64,000 nucleotides of DNA from Geotalea toluenoxydans JCM 15764 (GCF_001311985.1 NZ_BBCJ01000020.1:1-64000); one strand, 5' to 3'. Counted from the stretch's first letter, positions 50,466-61,133 are shown. The notes: a model not told the origin generated them from the sequence alone. Numbers and translations: made by a program.

Positions 50466-50645
50466 ATGAGGAAGCGGAGAAAGATTTCATTTCTTCTGAT
50501 GTTTTCAGGATGGTCAATCTATTTGTTTTTCAGCTTTATCCATTCAAACAGGACTCTCTTCCTAACCGGATGGCTGATAGCAGTTGCAGGAATTGTTTTT
50601 TACATTTGGGATTTTGTAGAGGTGATTAAATCTCGGCGCAGATGA
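50466..50645 (+). CDS. Small two-helix membrane protein, candidate immunity protein
   Basis: This 59-residue protein has a basic N-terminus (RKRRK), two membrane helices (SFLLMFSGWSIYLFFSFIH and LFLTGWLIAVAGIVFYIWDF) and a basic tail (KSRRR). AGGGGA lies five bases before ATG 50466, only 23 bases after the RHS stop, so it is co-transcribed with the RHS gene. A longer in-frame start at 50430 would overlap the RHS end. The position directly behind an RHS tip domain is where immunity genes sit in polymorphic toxin loci. No family is recognised and the role is inference. Confidence 0.65.
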   Translation: MRKRRKISFLLMFSGWSIYLFFSFIHSNRTLFLTGWLIAVAGIVFYIWDFVEVIKSRRR

Positions 50646-50684
50646 TATAAGAGCGGGAAATTGAAGCACCCTGGAAAGAATCCA

Positions 50685-51773
50685 ATGCAGTCAGCTCTAA
50701 ACACAACACCGACCCGGAAACACGAGGATCTGAGTTTCACGACCGGGCTCCCCGCCAGATGCGCGCCATGCTGCATCGGCGAGAGCGAATGCTATCTTAC
50801 TGTTTCTGACCTTACCGATCTACGTAGCATTCGGGAACTTATGGAAAGGGAAGGGTGGAAGATCACACGTGCTTTCCTTCTTGGTGCATCATTACCCGAT
50901 TCAGTGGTGGATGGCATTCCCGTTATTCCCATCCATCATTCCACGATGCTGTCGCGGATGAATGGTGCCATATTGCATGCCGTGCGCGATGGAGCTGTTA
51001 CGCCCGTCATTCACAATGGCCGGGTAATCGGCTCACTCATCGAGTTTGATGACCGGCATGAGCTCCATGTTATGAATATGACCACGTCAGAGGAAGGTGA
51101 CGTCTTTGCCCAAACGGAGTCCATATATATCCAAGTGGATTACATACTGGAAAAGCACGGCTTTACAGCCAACGACATTATCCGTCACTGGAATTACTTG
51201 AAGAATATCGGCGACAGTTACCAGGGTTTCAACCTGTCCCGCGATGCCTATTTTGCCCGTCATGGCATTACCCGTTATCCAGCAGCGACCGGCATCGAAT
51301 CCAATCTGGCCGGCAGGCAACAGGTGAGCATAAGCCTGGAGGCAATCCGGCCCATTGATGGATTTATCGAGGTTCGTGCCCTGCAGAGCGGCTTGCAGTG
51401 CGAGGCATCGGAGTACGGACCAAAGTTTTCTCGGGGCATGGTGATCGACGACCAGAAACGACGGCTGAAGAAAGTCCACGTCTCCGGCACATCCCACATC
51501 GGCCGCGACGGGAGGACCCTGGTTTCCTCCGACCCGAGGAGCGATGTGAGCCGGACCATGGAAGCCATCGAGCACCTCCTGCATAAGGAAGATGCAACGT
51601 TCGACGATATTGCCTGGTCTATCGTTTATTGCAAGGATAGAAGCGCCTATCAGTCGTTTCTGTCACTCTATGACAGTAAAGGGTGGCGGTTTCCTTATCT
51701 GCCTGCCTTTGTCAATATCTGCCGGTCGGAACTTCGCTTTGAAATGGAGTGCTTCGCTGCAACGAACTACTGA
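50685..51773 (+). CDS. Chorismatase/RidA-like family protein
   Basis: The protein has 362 residues from ATG 50685, which has GGAAAG seven bases upstream. Features shared with the FkbO/XanB2 chorismatase and RidA-like superfamily are IIRHWNYLKNIG, FNLSRDAYFARHG, YPAATGIE, GPKFSRGMVI and HVSGTSHIGRDG. Studied members hydrolyse chorismate to pyruvate and a hydroxybenzoate or dihydroxy acid. The N-terminal part contains an unusual CAPCC-type cysteine cluster. There is no polyketide or aryl-polyene cluster beside it, so its metabolic context is unclear. The assignment is from motif memory only. Confidence 0.6.
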   Translation: MQSALNTTPTRKHEDLSFTTGLPARCAPCCIGESECYLTVSDLTDLRSIRELMEREGWKITRAFLLGASLPDSVVDGIPVIPIHHSTMLSRMNGAILHAVRDGAVTPVIHNGRVIGSLIEFDDRHELHVMNMTTSEEGDVFAQTESIYIQVDYILEKHGFTANDIIRHWNYLKNIGDSYQGFNLSRDAYFARHGITRYPAATGIESNLAGRQQVSISLEAIRPIDGFIEVRALQSGLQCEASEYGPKFSRGMVIDDQKRRLKKVHVSGTSHIGRDGRTLVSSDPRSDVSRTMEAIEHLLHKEDATFDDIAWSIVYCKDRSAYQSFLSLYDSKGWRFPYLPAFVNICRSELRFEMECFAATNY

Positions 51774-51822
51774 GATTCTTGGATTTGAAGCGTGACCTGA
51801 GAGGATCAACACAGGATAACTT

Positions 51823-54054
51823 GTGACACATACTTGCACTTTGAGACAGCTACCCAAGAGTACCGCAATACTACTGCTAACAGTGGTCGCTCTTTTTTTG
51901 TGCGTCCCTGTTTTTGCCGTCGGCGTTCCTGCTGCACCTGCACAGCCTGCAGGATATGTGGGGTCCGACAGCTGCCGGGAATGCCATGAGAAATTCCATA
52001 TTCTCTGGAACACTTCGCGGCACCGGGACACGCTCCGCCCCTATACCGATGACTTCGCCAAAAAAGAACTGCTGCCCCAGAAAAAGGCGATAAATATCGG
52101 CCCTTTCAGCTACCGGGCCGATATTACCCCCGGTGCCGGACGGATCGTCGAGACCAGCCAGAAGGGGGTGAAGGAATATTGTATCGAATATATCCTGGGA
52201 GGAAAGGGGCTGTACTCATTCCTGACTACCCTGGACGACGGGCGCATCGAGTCCCTACCCTTGGGTTACGACATCGCTAAAAAGGAATGGTACGAAGCGG
52301 AAAACGCTGTCGATGCCCCGGCGCCGGATGGTGCCACCAAGCCGACCATCTACTGGAAGAACTACCCCTTTTACTTCAGCGATGCCTGCCCCAGCTGCCA
52401 TGTGAGCCAGTTCAATATCGCCTTCGATAAGACGAACAAACGCTACACCGAATCGTGGCGCGAGTCCGGCATCAACTGCGAGACCTGCCACGGACCGGCG
52501 GCAGAGCATAATGCCGCCATGCGGAAAGTCCCAAAGGGACAGCCGGTGACGGACCCCAAGCTGATCAGTACCAAGAAGATGAGCGCCAGCCGGCGGAGCG
52601 ATCTCTGCGCCACCTGCCATGCCAAGCAGACGGCCCTGACCGGCACCTTCACATCTGGAGACCGCTATTTCGACCACTTCGATCTGACAATGCTGGAAAG
52701 CAACGAATACTTTCCCGATGGCCGTGACCAGGGGGAAAACTATACCCTTACCGGTTGGCTGATGAACCCCTGCGTCAAGGATGGGACCCCGGACTGCATG
52801 CACTGCCATACATCGAGTGGCCGCTATCGATTCAAGCCGAGGAAAAGGCCAACGACGCCTGCCTGCCGTGCCATGCCGAGCGGGTCAAGAACGTGGCCAG
52901 CCATTCCCACCACAAGGCCGATAGTCCGGGCAGCAAGTGCGTTTCCTGCCATATGCCGAAGATCGCCTTTGCCCGCATGCCATGGAGCGACCACTCCATG
53001 CGGCCGCCAACACCGACAGCAACCTTGGAGTTCAAATCGCCCAATGCCTGCAACCTGTGCCATAAGGACAAGGATGCCGCTTGGGCAGACAAGGCAGTCC
53101 GCCAGTGGCATGCCGATGATTACCAGGAAAAAGCGCTCAAACCGGCTCGCCTTGTGGCTGCTGCCAGGAAAAAAGATTGGACCAAGCTTCCGGAGATGCT
53201 GGAATACATCCAGGGCAAGGGGCGGGACCAGGTCTATGCCGCTTCGCTTATCAGACTGTTGCGGTATTCACAGGACAAATCAGCGGTGCCGGTGCTACTC
53301 GCTGCACTTCAGGATTCCTCTCCACTGGTGCGGGCCGCTGCGGCCGAAACCTTGGGACGACATCCTTCGACCGAGACCATCAAAGCATTGGTAGCTGCGG
53401 CTGCAGACGACTTCCGGCTGGTGCGGGTCAAGGCCGCCGGCAGCCTGGCCAACTTTCCCCGGAACCTCATCACCAAAGAGATGGAAATGGGGCTGCAAAA
53501 GGCACAAGAGGAATACCGGAACGCGATCCTCATGGAACCGGACAAATGGTCCAGCTGGAATACCATCGGCAACACCCATGTGAAACGCGACGAGCTTCAG
53601 GAGGCCATTGCCGCATATCAGACTGCACTTGCCATAAAACCACAGGCCGTCCAACCAATGCTGAGCCTGTCCTACGCCCAGTTCCGTCTTGGCGAAACGG
53701 AAGCTGCGACAAAGAGCCTCGTGGAAGCCATTAAGACTGAGCCGGATAACTTTGCGGCTCTCAAGATGGCTGCCACGGCCAAGTATGGTCAGGCGGCACT
53801 ACAACAAGCCGAGGCTTATTTCAATGAAGAGTTAAAAAAGGACGCCAAATCGGCCCGGCGCTTTCGGTCTATGTGCCATTACGCCGCAAGAACGGCTTAC
53901 CGCGGCAATTGGGTGGTGCCGGAAGGCTGTGGAATGCGAACCGAAAGAGCAGAAATATGCAGTGCTGTTAGGCAGAAAGCAGGAACAGGCTCAGAGGATT
54001 GGCGGAACCGCTACCCTGCAGAAGCTGCTTTTCGGTGGCAGCGACAAACAATAA
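51823..54054 (+). CDS. Octaheme cytochrome c with HEAT and TPR repeats, frameshifted
   Basis: A signal peptide (STAILLLTVVALFLCVPVFA) precedes eight CXXCH sites: CRECH, CPSCH, CETCH, CATCH, CMHCH, CLPCH, CVSCH and CNLCH. HEAT-like helical repeats follow (LPEMLEYIQGKGRDQVYAAS, VPVLLAALQDSSPLVRAAAA), then TPR units (WSSWNTIGNTHVKRDELQEA). The frame breaks near 52832, between hemes five and six. Two further breaks near 53910 and 53930 are needed to reach the expected end (EPKEQKYAVLLGRKQEQAQR) at 54054. It is a periplasmic or outer-surface electron carrier with a protein-binding tail. The start is GTG 51823. Confidence 0.82.
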
Positions 54055-54140
54055 GCAATGTGATACGGGCCGTAATTCTCTGTCTAATTGACGTTATAGA
54101 ATTAACTCTGTTTATTCATTGTGATTCGTAGGAGAGGCAA

Positions 54141-56863
54141 ATGAAAAAAGCTGTAATGGCAATGTGGATCCTCCTTCTTTTGGTGGCAATCCTTTCCCCT
54201 CTAAAGACAGCTTTCGCCGCATCAGATGGCTATTACCAATTGTCTGCCGTCACCTATGAATGGGATGGCACAGATGCCAACAGGACGAAAGCCACTAATT
54301 CAAAATATTATTACACTTACGGCGATGAGTACAGTATCGGCTACAGGCTTCCTTGGGTAGTAGAATCTTATGGACGATATTATCCTTACATTGCTGCAGA
54401 TACAAACGGCAATCTGTGGTTTTCTGTAGGCTCCTGGAGATTGGGCAATTCTTTTGACTTAGCTAATTCAGGGGGCCCTGTCATTTCAGCGTGGAATAAT
54501 GACCTCTCATCCTATTATTATGGAGGGGTTTATATTCAGTACAAGACGAATCCTGAGCGGGTAGTGATAGAGTGGCAGGCTGAGACATATATTGAGGAGG
54601 GTCTTTACAAACCCAACAATTTCGAGATAGTTTTTTTTAAAAACGGTGATGCCAGGATTGATTATAAGAGCTTTAGCACTACCGTAGGCAAAGATTTTGG
54701 CTCCGGAATTTCCAAAGGCGATGGGGTACACTATATCAACTTAAGCACTGCTTTCGACAAACCTTTCAATCTGGCAGGCAAATCTTTCCTCTTTGCTAAA
54801 CTGTATAATGTTACTGCTTCCACTAATGGGAATGGCACAATTACTCCTATAAGCACAGCGACCACATATGGTGGCAGTAGTACATTTGCCATAACACCGG
54901 CAGATGGGTATCTCCTCACATCCCTCACCGATAATGGTGTGGATGTTACTGCCAGCGTCAGTAACAACAGTTATACCATAACTAACGTCACAGCCAATCA
55001 TACAGTCATGGCTACTTTCAACAAACTGATCTGTACAGTCAGCAGCTCTGTTTCCGGCGGAAACGGGAGCGTTTCTCCTGCAAGCACAACCGTTAACAGC
55101 GGGCACAACACCATAGTTACGGTTACGCCAGCCCCCGGTTACCGGTTGGCGCTTTTGTACGACAACAAAGCATCTGTAACGGAGCGTGTAAGCAACAATA
55201 CTTACACAATTGCCAACGTCATAACTGATCATGCTATAGTTGCTGTCTTTACCGAAATCACCAACCGACCTTCTCTCCTAAATTATCGGCATGGGAACAC
55301 AATATCGCCTTAAAAAGAGACGGCACTGTGCTTACCTGGGGGTACAACTCTAGTGGCCAACTTGGTAATGGCACGACAGCAAATGGCCTTGTCCCGACAT
55401 CTTTGCCTGTGCCAGAGATGTCAGACGTGGTAGCTGTGGCAGCGGGTGCAAACCATACAGTAGCCTTAAAAAAAGATGGCACAGTCTTTGCTTGGGGGGG
55501 CAATTACAGTGGACAGCTCGGGGACGGAACAACTACGAGTCATTACACGCCTATGCCGGTTCCGGAATTAACAGGGGTAACGGCAATCGCAGCTGGTGGC
55601 AGCCAAACCTTCGCCCTTAAAAGTGATGGCACAGTATGGGCTTGGGGTAATAACTATTACGGTCAACTTGGCGACGGTACTACTACATATAGATACAGCC
55701 CCATAAACATCCCTGCGCTAAACGGGATAGTGGCTATTGCCTGTGGGCAAGATCATACTGTTGCCCTCAAAAATGATGGGACAGTGCTGACATGGGGGAG
55801 AGGTGCCAATGCAGTGCTGGGTGATGGTACTAGTGCAAACCGCTATATCCCTGCGCAGGTACCTGACCTCAATGCGGTGGTTGCTATCAGTGCAGGACCA
55901 TATAACACAATGGCTTTGAAGAACGATGGAACAATCATGATGTGGGGAGCAAATTCAACAGGGCAAATTGGTGATGGTACTACTACAATTTGCCATAGGC
56001 CGAAACTCGTGCCTGGGCTGTCAGGGGTTACTGCCATCTCCATGGGAGACTTACACACTGTGGCATTGAAAAATGACGGCAAAGTATTTAGCTGGGGCTA
56101 TAACTCATTTGGGCAGCTGGGTGATGGCACGAGCACAACACGTTATGTACCCACTGAAGTCCTCGGAGCTAGTGGTGTCGTTGCGATCGGGGCTGGCTAT
56201 AACCACACCGTGGCTCTCAGAAATGATGGAGCTATGATTTCCTGGGGTAAGAACTATTATGGAGAAGTCGGTGATGGCACAACCACGAGTCGGTCTTTAC
56301 CTGTTGTAACAGGATTTTATTTTGAGGCTACCACTTTACCCTTAAATGTGAATTTCGCAGGAACTGGTAGCGGTACCGTTACCAGCACCCCCGCAGGAGT
56401 TGATTGCAACGCCAACTGCTCCTCTTCATTCCCTTCTGGCACTCAAGTTACTTTACATCCCGCGGCCTCGCCAGCTTCAGTGTTTGTTGGCTGGACAAAT
56501 GGGACATGTAGTGGGACAGGTGATTGTGTGATTACCATGAATGCCAGTACGGCAGTAACGGCAAATTTTGACCAAGCCACGCCTGGCAGTGTAATAGGAT
56601 GTGCAGTACCGGTGAGAATACCTGGTAAAGGAGATTTTGCAAGCCTTCAGGCTGCTTATGACGTTGCTGCGGATGGAGACATTATCTTGGCTGCGGCACA
56701 GATTTTCGTTGAGAACCTTGCTGCCAATCGTCCAATTGGGGTTACTCTGGACGGCGGCTATAGCTGCGACTACAGCTCCAACGGGGGTATGACCGTCATC
56801 GTAGGTGAGCCGAGGTTGAGTAGCGGTGCTGTCAAAATGAAGAATGTTAGGATTTCAAAATAG
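54141..56863 (+). CDS. Secreted RCC1-repeat protein, frameshifted
   Basis: A signal peptide (WILLLLVAILSPLKTAFA) leads into an all-beta N-terminal domain of about 210 residues. Two bacterial-repeat-type modules follow (NVTASTNGNGTITP, VSSSVSGGNGSVSP). After one base is restored near 55268, seven RCC1 blades follow (HTVALKKDGTVFAWGGNYSG, QLGDGTTT), which fold as a beta-propeller. The C-terminus has another repeat module with DCNANCSSSFPSGTQVTL and VFVGWTNGTCSGTGDC. The restored length is about 907 residues. It is extracellular; ligand and role are unknown. AGGAGAGG precedes ATG 54141. The S74-domain gene follows after 13 bases. Confidence 0.82.
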
Positions 56864-56876
56864 AAGGAGGTTTGAT

Positions 56877-57992
56877 ATGAAAAGCATCATACGTTTATTA
56901 GTGGCTGGTTTTATGCTTGTAGTACCTCCGGCTTTTGCTGGAAATGGTGATATGGTCGTGGATGGAAATCTGGGAATCGGCACTTTGAATCCAACGGTTC
57001 CGCTAAATATCGGTAATAATATTGTTACACCTTCCCTATCCACACTGACAGGAAGCCAAGCGCAGATCAACGATTCTTCGTCTACAACAGCAGCTGGCAA
57101 TCAGCTTTCGCTGTTTGTTGTGAACCAACCTAATGTCAGCTCAGATAGCTTTGCTTCGAACAAAGCCATCTTTGGGCTTTCGGTAATTCCTGCCTCAGTG
57201 CTCAACTATACTGCGATCGCTGGCGTGCAAGGCAGGACTGATTTTTTTGGTAGTAGCACACTTGCCACTGAATATTCTGGTCTCTTCAATGCGTTTAACC
57301 AGTCAACTGGGACAGTGACGTCTCAATATGGAGTATTTGGTCAAGCCAACAATATGTCTTCTGGGACTATAGTAGATCAGTGTAGTCTCTACGGGGTTAC
57401 CTATAATAGTATAGGTACAGTTACAAATTCTTATGCCTTGTCTCTCGGGAGCCCAGCGACGGCTGCGGTCAAAAATGACAACGGCACCATCACTAATGGA
57501 TTTGGAATTTATATTGGCACTATCCAGGCGAACAATAAATATTCCCTTTTCGCTTCCGATCCGAATGCTCCCTCTTATTTTGCCGGCAGTGTCGGCATCG
57601 GTACGAATACACCTTCCTTTGCTCTGGATGTCATAGGGCAAGTCGCCTCCAATGGAGTTGCGTTGACCTCTGACGCAAAATTCAAAAAGGGAATTGATCT
57701 CATTGATACCCCCTTGGAGAAGATTAAGCAACTCAAGGGTGTCTCCTATACGTGGAGAATCGAAGAATTTAAAAGTATGAATTTTCCTCAAGGCCGCCAC
57801 TATGGTGTAATTGCCCAGGAAATAGAAAAGGTATTGCCGGAGGTAGTGAATACCTCGCATGATGGCACCAAATCAGTAGCTTATACTGAAATCATTCCAG
57901 TATTAATTGAGGCGGTAAAGGCTCAGCAAAAATTGATTGATCAACAGGCTGCAGAGTTAAAAGAGATACGTGAGCAGTTGAGGAATAGATAA
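56877..57992 (+). CDS. Exported protein with C-terminal S74 intramolecular chaperone domain
   Basis: This 371-residue protein begins with a signal peptide (IIRLLVAGFMLVVPPAFA). The middle is glycine- and threonine-rich beta repeats (NLGIGTLNPTVPLNIG, SVGIGTNTPSFALDV), as in fibre proteins. The last ~110 residues form a Peptidase_S74 domain: the self-cleavage site SDAKFK (Ser and Lys five apart), LKGVSYTWR, YGVIAQEIEKVLPEVV and VAYTEIIPVLIEAVK ending in a coiled coil. In phage tail spikes this domain trimerises the fibre and then cuts itself off. Here there are no phage genes and there is a Sec signal, so a trimeric surface fibre is likely. AAGGAGG precedes the ATG; it is one operon with the RCC1 gene. 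Confidence 0.82.
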   Translation: MKSIIRLLVAGFMLVVPPAFAGNGDMVVDGNLGIGTLNPTVPLNIGNNIVTPSLSTLTGSQAQINDSSSTTAAGNQLSLFVVNQPNVSSDSFASNKAIFGLSVIPASVLNYTAIAGVQGRTDFFGSSTLATEYSGLFNAFNQSTGTVTSQYGVFGQANNMSSGTIVDQCSLYGVTYNSIGTVTNSYALSLGSPATAAVKNDNGTITNGFGIYIGTIQANNKYSLFASDPNAPSYFAGSVGIGTNTPSFALDVIGQVASNGVALTSDAKFKKGIDLIDTPLEKIKQLKGVSYTWRIEEFKSMNFPQGRHYGVIAQEIEKVLPEVVNTSHDGTKSVAYTEIIPVLIEAVKAQQKLIDQQAAELKEIREQLRNR

Positions 57993-58123
57993 ATTAATTG
58001 TCCGAAAATTTAAATACGAGGACTTATTGAATTAGAGCTAAAGGTCGCGTAAGTTGGATTTGACGTGATCCAAATTTCTTGGCTAACCCTTAATGTCCAC
58101 GCTGCGCACATGTCCTCTAGGTT

Positions 58124-58158
58124 AAAAAGGCCATCCTCTTCAAGAAGGATGGCCTTTT
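58124..58158. terminator. Bidirectional rho-independent terminator
   Basis: AAGGCCATCCT and its complement form an 11-bp stem with an eight-base loop, preceded by AAA and followed by TT. It separates the S74 gene from the convergent hpnH gene. Confidence 0.85.
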
Positions 58159-58181
58159 GGTATTCACGCTGAGGACTGTTC

Positions 58182-59180
58182 TCACGTCAAATTCCACACC
58201 ATCATCTCCCAGATATCCTTCCAACTCTTACCGATCTCCCCGACAACCGTCGGCTCGAAACCGCAGTGCATCATACATTGGGCGCAGCGGGGGTCTTTGC
58301 CGACGCCGTATTTTTCCCAATCGGTCTTTTCCATCATCTCTTTAAAACTCGGATAATGGGCATCGGTGATGAGGTAGCAGGGGGCTTTCCATCCCCGGGT
58401 ATTTCGGGTCGGGTTGCCCCAGGGGGTGCATTCCAGCTTCTTTTCTCCCTTGAGGAAGCGCAGGTACATGGGGGTGGAGAAGAAGCGGAAGCGCTTGCTC
58501 ATTTCGTAAACCTGCTCGAATTTCTTTTCGATGTCCCGCCGCTCCAGGAAGAGCTTCTCGCCAACGGCTTCATAGCCGAAGCCTGGTGCCACCAGCAGCC
58601 CGTCGACACCGATCTCTTCCAGTTTCGAGAAGAGCATCTCGATCTCCACCAGATCGGTTTCCTTGAAGATGGTGGTGTTGGTACAGACGCGGAAACCCAT
58701 CTTTTTCGCCTTCTTTATGGCCTCGATGGCGGTCTTGAAGGTGCCCTTGCGCTCCAGGATGCGGTCGTGGGTTTCTTCCATGCCATCCATGTGGATATTG
58801 AGAGTGAAGTTGGGATGGGGGCGCATCTTGTCCAGGGCTTTTTCCAGCAGCAGGGCATTGGTGCAGAGATAGATGTGCTTGCCCCGCTTCAGTACCCCAT
58901 CGATAAGGTCGAAAATATGCGGGTAGAGGAACGGTTCGCCTCCGGTGATGGTGACAACCGGGGCCGGGCATTCATCAACCGAGTTCAGGCACTCTTCCAG
59001 GGACATCATCTCCTGGATGGTGTCGGCGTACTCGCGGATGCGGCCGCAGCCGGAGCAGGCCAGATTGCAGAGATGGGTGGGTTCAAGCATCAACACCAGC
59101 GGATATTTTTCAACCTTATTCATTTTGTTGGCAATGATGTATTTGGTGAGATCGTAATTGAGACGCAGGGGAAAACGCAT
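58182..59180 (-). CDS. hpnH: Hopanoid biosynthesis radical SAM protein HpnH
   Basis: This 332-residue radical SAM enzyme adds the adenosyl group to diploptene, the first step to extended (C35) hopanoids. The cluster motif is CNLACSGCG (CX3CX2C), followed by TITGGEPFLYP. The C-terminal cysteines CAQCMMHCGF fit the HpnH C-terminal region. YEAVGEKLFLERRDI and the N-terminus LNYDLTKYIIANK also match the family as I know it. It lies in a minus-strand hopanoid group with dxs, hpnA and shc, about 40 bases downstream of dxs. Confidence 0.9.
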   Translation of the reverse strand: MRFPLRLNYDLTKYIIANKMNKVEKYPLVLMLEPTHLCNLACSGCGRIREYADTIQEMMSLEECLNSVDECPAPVVTITGGEPFLYPHIFDLIDGVLKRGKHIYLCTNALLLEKALDKMRPHPNFTLNIHMDGMEETHDRILERKGTFKTAIEAIKKAKKMGFRVCTNTTIFKETDLVEIEMLFSKLEEIGVDGLLVAPGFGYEAVGEKLFLERRDIEKKFEQVYEMSKRFRFFSTPMYLRFLKGEKKLECTPWGNPTRNTRGWKAPCYLITDAHYPSFKEMMEKTDWEKYGVGKDPRCAQCMMHCGFEPTVVGEIGKSWKDIWEMMVWNLT

Positions 59181-59222
59181 TAACTATCCTTTCATGCACA
59201 TGCTGTTTTAAAACTTGATGGA

Positions 59223-61133
59223 TTATTTTACCCGGACCAGGCCGGGCTGGATCTGATTGCCGGTTTTGAGAAAATCTTCTGCAACCTGGGCGATGCCGGC
59301 AGCATCGAGTCCCAGATCTTTTCTTAGCTGGGCCTGGCTCCCCTGTTCGATGAAGCGGTCGGGGATGCCGATTCTTTTTACCCTGATGCCGACGCCTTCA
59401 TCGGACAAGAGCTCCATTACCGCAGTGCCGAAGCCGCCCTGGAGGGCATTTTCTTCTACGGTGACGACGCAACCGCTACGACCGGCAGCGGAGAGGATCA
59501 GGTTGCGGTCAAGGGGTTTGACGAAGCGGGCGTTGATGACACAGGCCTTGATCCCCTTTGCCTTCAGCTGTTCAGCCGCTTCCATGGCCGGATAAACGGT
59601 ACTGCCGATGGCAATGAGGGTGATATCCTCCCCTTCGGCCAGCTGTTCCGCCACCCCCAGGGGGATGGTTTTGAGGACAGAGTCCATGGCAACGCCGTAA
59701 CCGGCACCACGGGGGTAGCGCAGGGCGATGGGCTGGTCTGAATAGATGGCGGTCTTCAGCATGTGCTGCAGCTCATTCTCATCCTTTGGCGCCATTACAG
59801 TCATCTCCGGCAGGTGGCGCAGATAGGAAAGATCAAAGACCCCGTGATGGGTCGGGCCATCGTCTCCCACCAGGCCTGCCCGGTCCAGGGCCAGCGTTAC
59901 CGGCAGCTTCTGCAGGCAGATGTCATGGAAGATCTGGTCGTAGGCTCGCTGGGCAAAGGTGGAATAGATGGCGGCCACCGGGCGGAAACCCTCCGTGGCC
60001 ATCCCTGCGGCAAAGGTGAGGGCATGCTGCTCGGCAATGCCCACATCGAAAAAGCGGTCGGGAAAAGTCCTGGAAAATTTGGTCAAACCGGTGCCGTCGG
60101 GCATGGCGGCGGTGATGGCGACGATCTTTTCATCCTCTTCGGCAAGCTTGCAGAGGGTATCGCCGAAAATACCGGTGTAAGACGCAGCGCCCGGTTTGCC
60201 TCCGGTGACCTTGCCGGTCTTGACGTCGAACGGGCCGACACCGTGAAATTTATCGGGGGTGTCTTCAGCCGGCTGGTAACCTTTTCCCTTGGTGGTGACC
60301 ACATGGACCAGGACCGGCCCTTCCAGTGACCGCACGTTTTGCATGATCTCGATCAGTTGGGGCAGGTCGTGGCCATGTACCGGTCCGATGTATTCGAAGC
60401 CGAGGGCTTCAAAGAGGGTGCCGGGGGTGAGGAATCCCTTAAGGGAGTTTTCCGCCTTGCGGGCAAAATGGAGGATGTTGCCGCCGATGGCCGGGATATT
60501 CTGCAACAGCCCCTGCATCTCCTTTTTCAGTCCTCGATAGTAATTGCCGGTCAGCTTGCGCGAGATAAAGGTGGAGAGGGCGCCGACGTTTTTCGAGATG
60601 GACATCTCGTTGTCGTTGAGGACCACCACCAGGTTCTTGCGCAGGTGCCCTGCCTGGTTGAGGGCTTCGAAGGCCATGCCGCCGGTGAGGCTGCCGTCGC
60701 CGATAACGGCGATGACCTTGCTTGGATCATCTTTCAGGCAGTTGGCCACTGCCATGCCAAGGCCGGCGGAAATGGAGGTGGACGAATGGCCGGCGCCGAA
60801 GGCATCGTGAGCAGATTCGGAGCGCTTGGGAAAACCGCTGATGCCCTGATATTGGCGCTGGGTATGAAAAACATCCCTGCGGCCGGTGATGATCTTGTGG
60901 GTGTAGGCTTGGTGTCCCACATCCCAGATGATGCTGTCGCTGGGGGAGTTGAAACAGTAATGAAGCGCCAGGGTCAATTCGACGCAACCCAGATTGGAAG
61001 CCAGATGCCCGCCGGTCTTGGAAACGGTATCGAGAAGGAACTGGCGGATTTCACCGGTCAGTACCAGCAGTTCATCTTCTTTTAATGTCTTCAGGTCAGC
61101 AGGACTGTTTATTCTGTTGAGAATGCGGGACAT
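59223..61133 (-). CDS. dxs: 1-Deoxy-D-xylulose-5-phosphate synthase
   Basis: This 636-residue thiamine-diphosphate enzyme joins pyruvate and glyceraldehyde-3-phosphate in the first step of the MEP isoprenoid pathway. [14 protein letters not shown], the ThDP/Mg motif [18 protein letters not shown] with [23 protein letters not shown] and [15 protein letters not shown] are all present and uninterrupted. The start is ATG 61133. Its place between hpnA and hpnH links isoprenoid precursor supply with hopanoid production. A heptamer-repeat spacer of about 100 bases lies upstream. Confidence 0.95.
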   Translation of the reverse strand: MSRILNRINSPADLKTLKEDELLVLTGEIRQFLLDTVSKTGGHLASNLGCVELTLALHYCFNSPSDSIIWDVGHQAYTHKIITGRRDVFHTQRQYQGISGFPKRSESAHDAFGAGHSSTSISAGLGMAVANCLKDDPSKVIAVIGDGSLTGGMAFEALNQAGHLRKNLVVVLNDNEMSISKNVGALSTFISRKLTGNYYRGLKKEMQGLLQNIPAIGGNILHFARKAENSLKGFLTPGTLFEALGFEYIGPVHGHDLPQLIEIMQNVRSLEGPVLVHVVTTKGKGYQPAEDTPDKFHGVGPFDVKTGKVTGGKPGAASYTGIFGDTLCKLAEEDEKIVAITAAMPDGTGLTKFSRTFPDRFFDVGIAEQHALTFAAGMATEGFRPVAAIYSTFAQRAYDQIFHDICLQKLPVTLALDRAGLVGDDGPTHHGVFDLSYLRHLPEMTVMAPKDENELQHMLKTAIYSDQPIALRYPRGAGYGVAMDSVLKTIPLGVAEQLAEGEDITLIAIGSTVYPAMEAAEQLKAKGIKACVINARFVKPLDRNLILSAAGRSGCVVTVEENALQGGFGTAVMELLSDEGVGIRVKRIGIPDRFIEQGSQAQLRKDLGLDAAGIAQVAEDFLKTGNQIQPGLVRVK

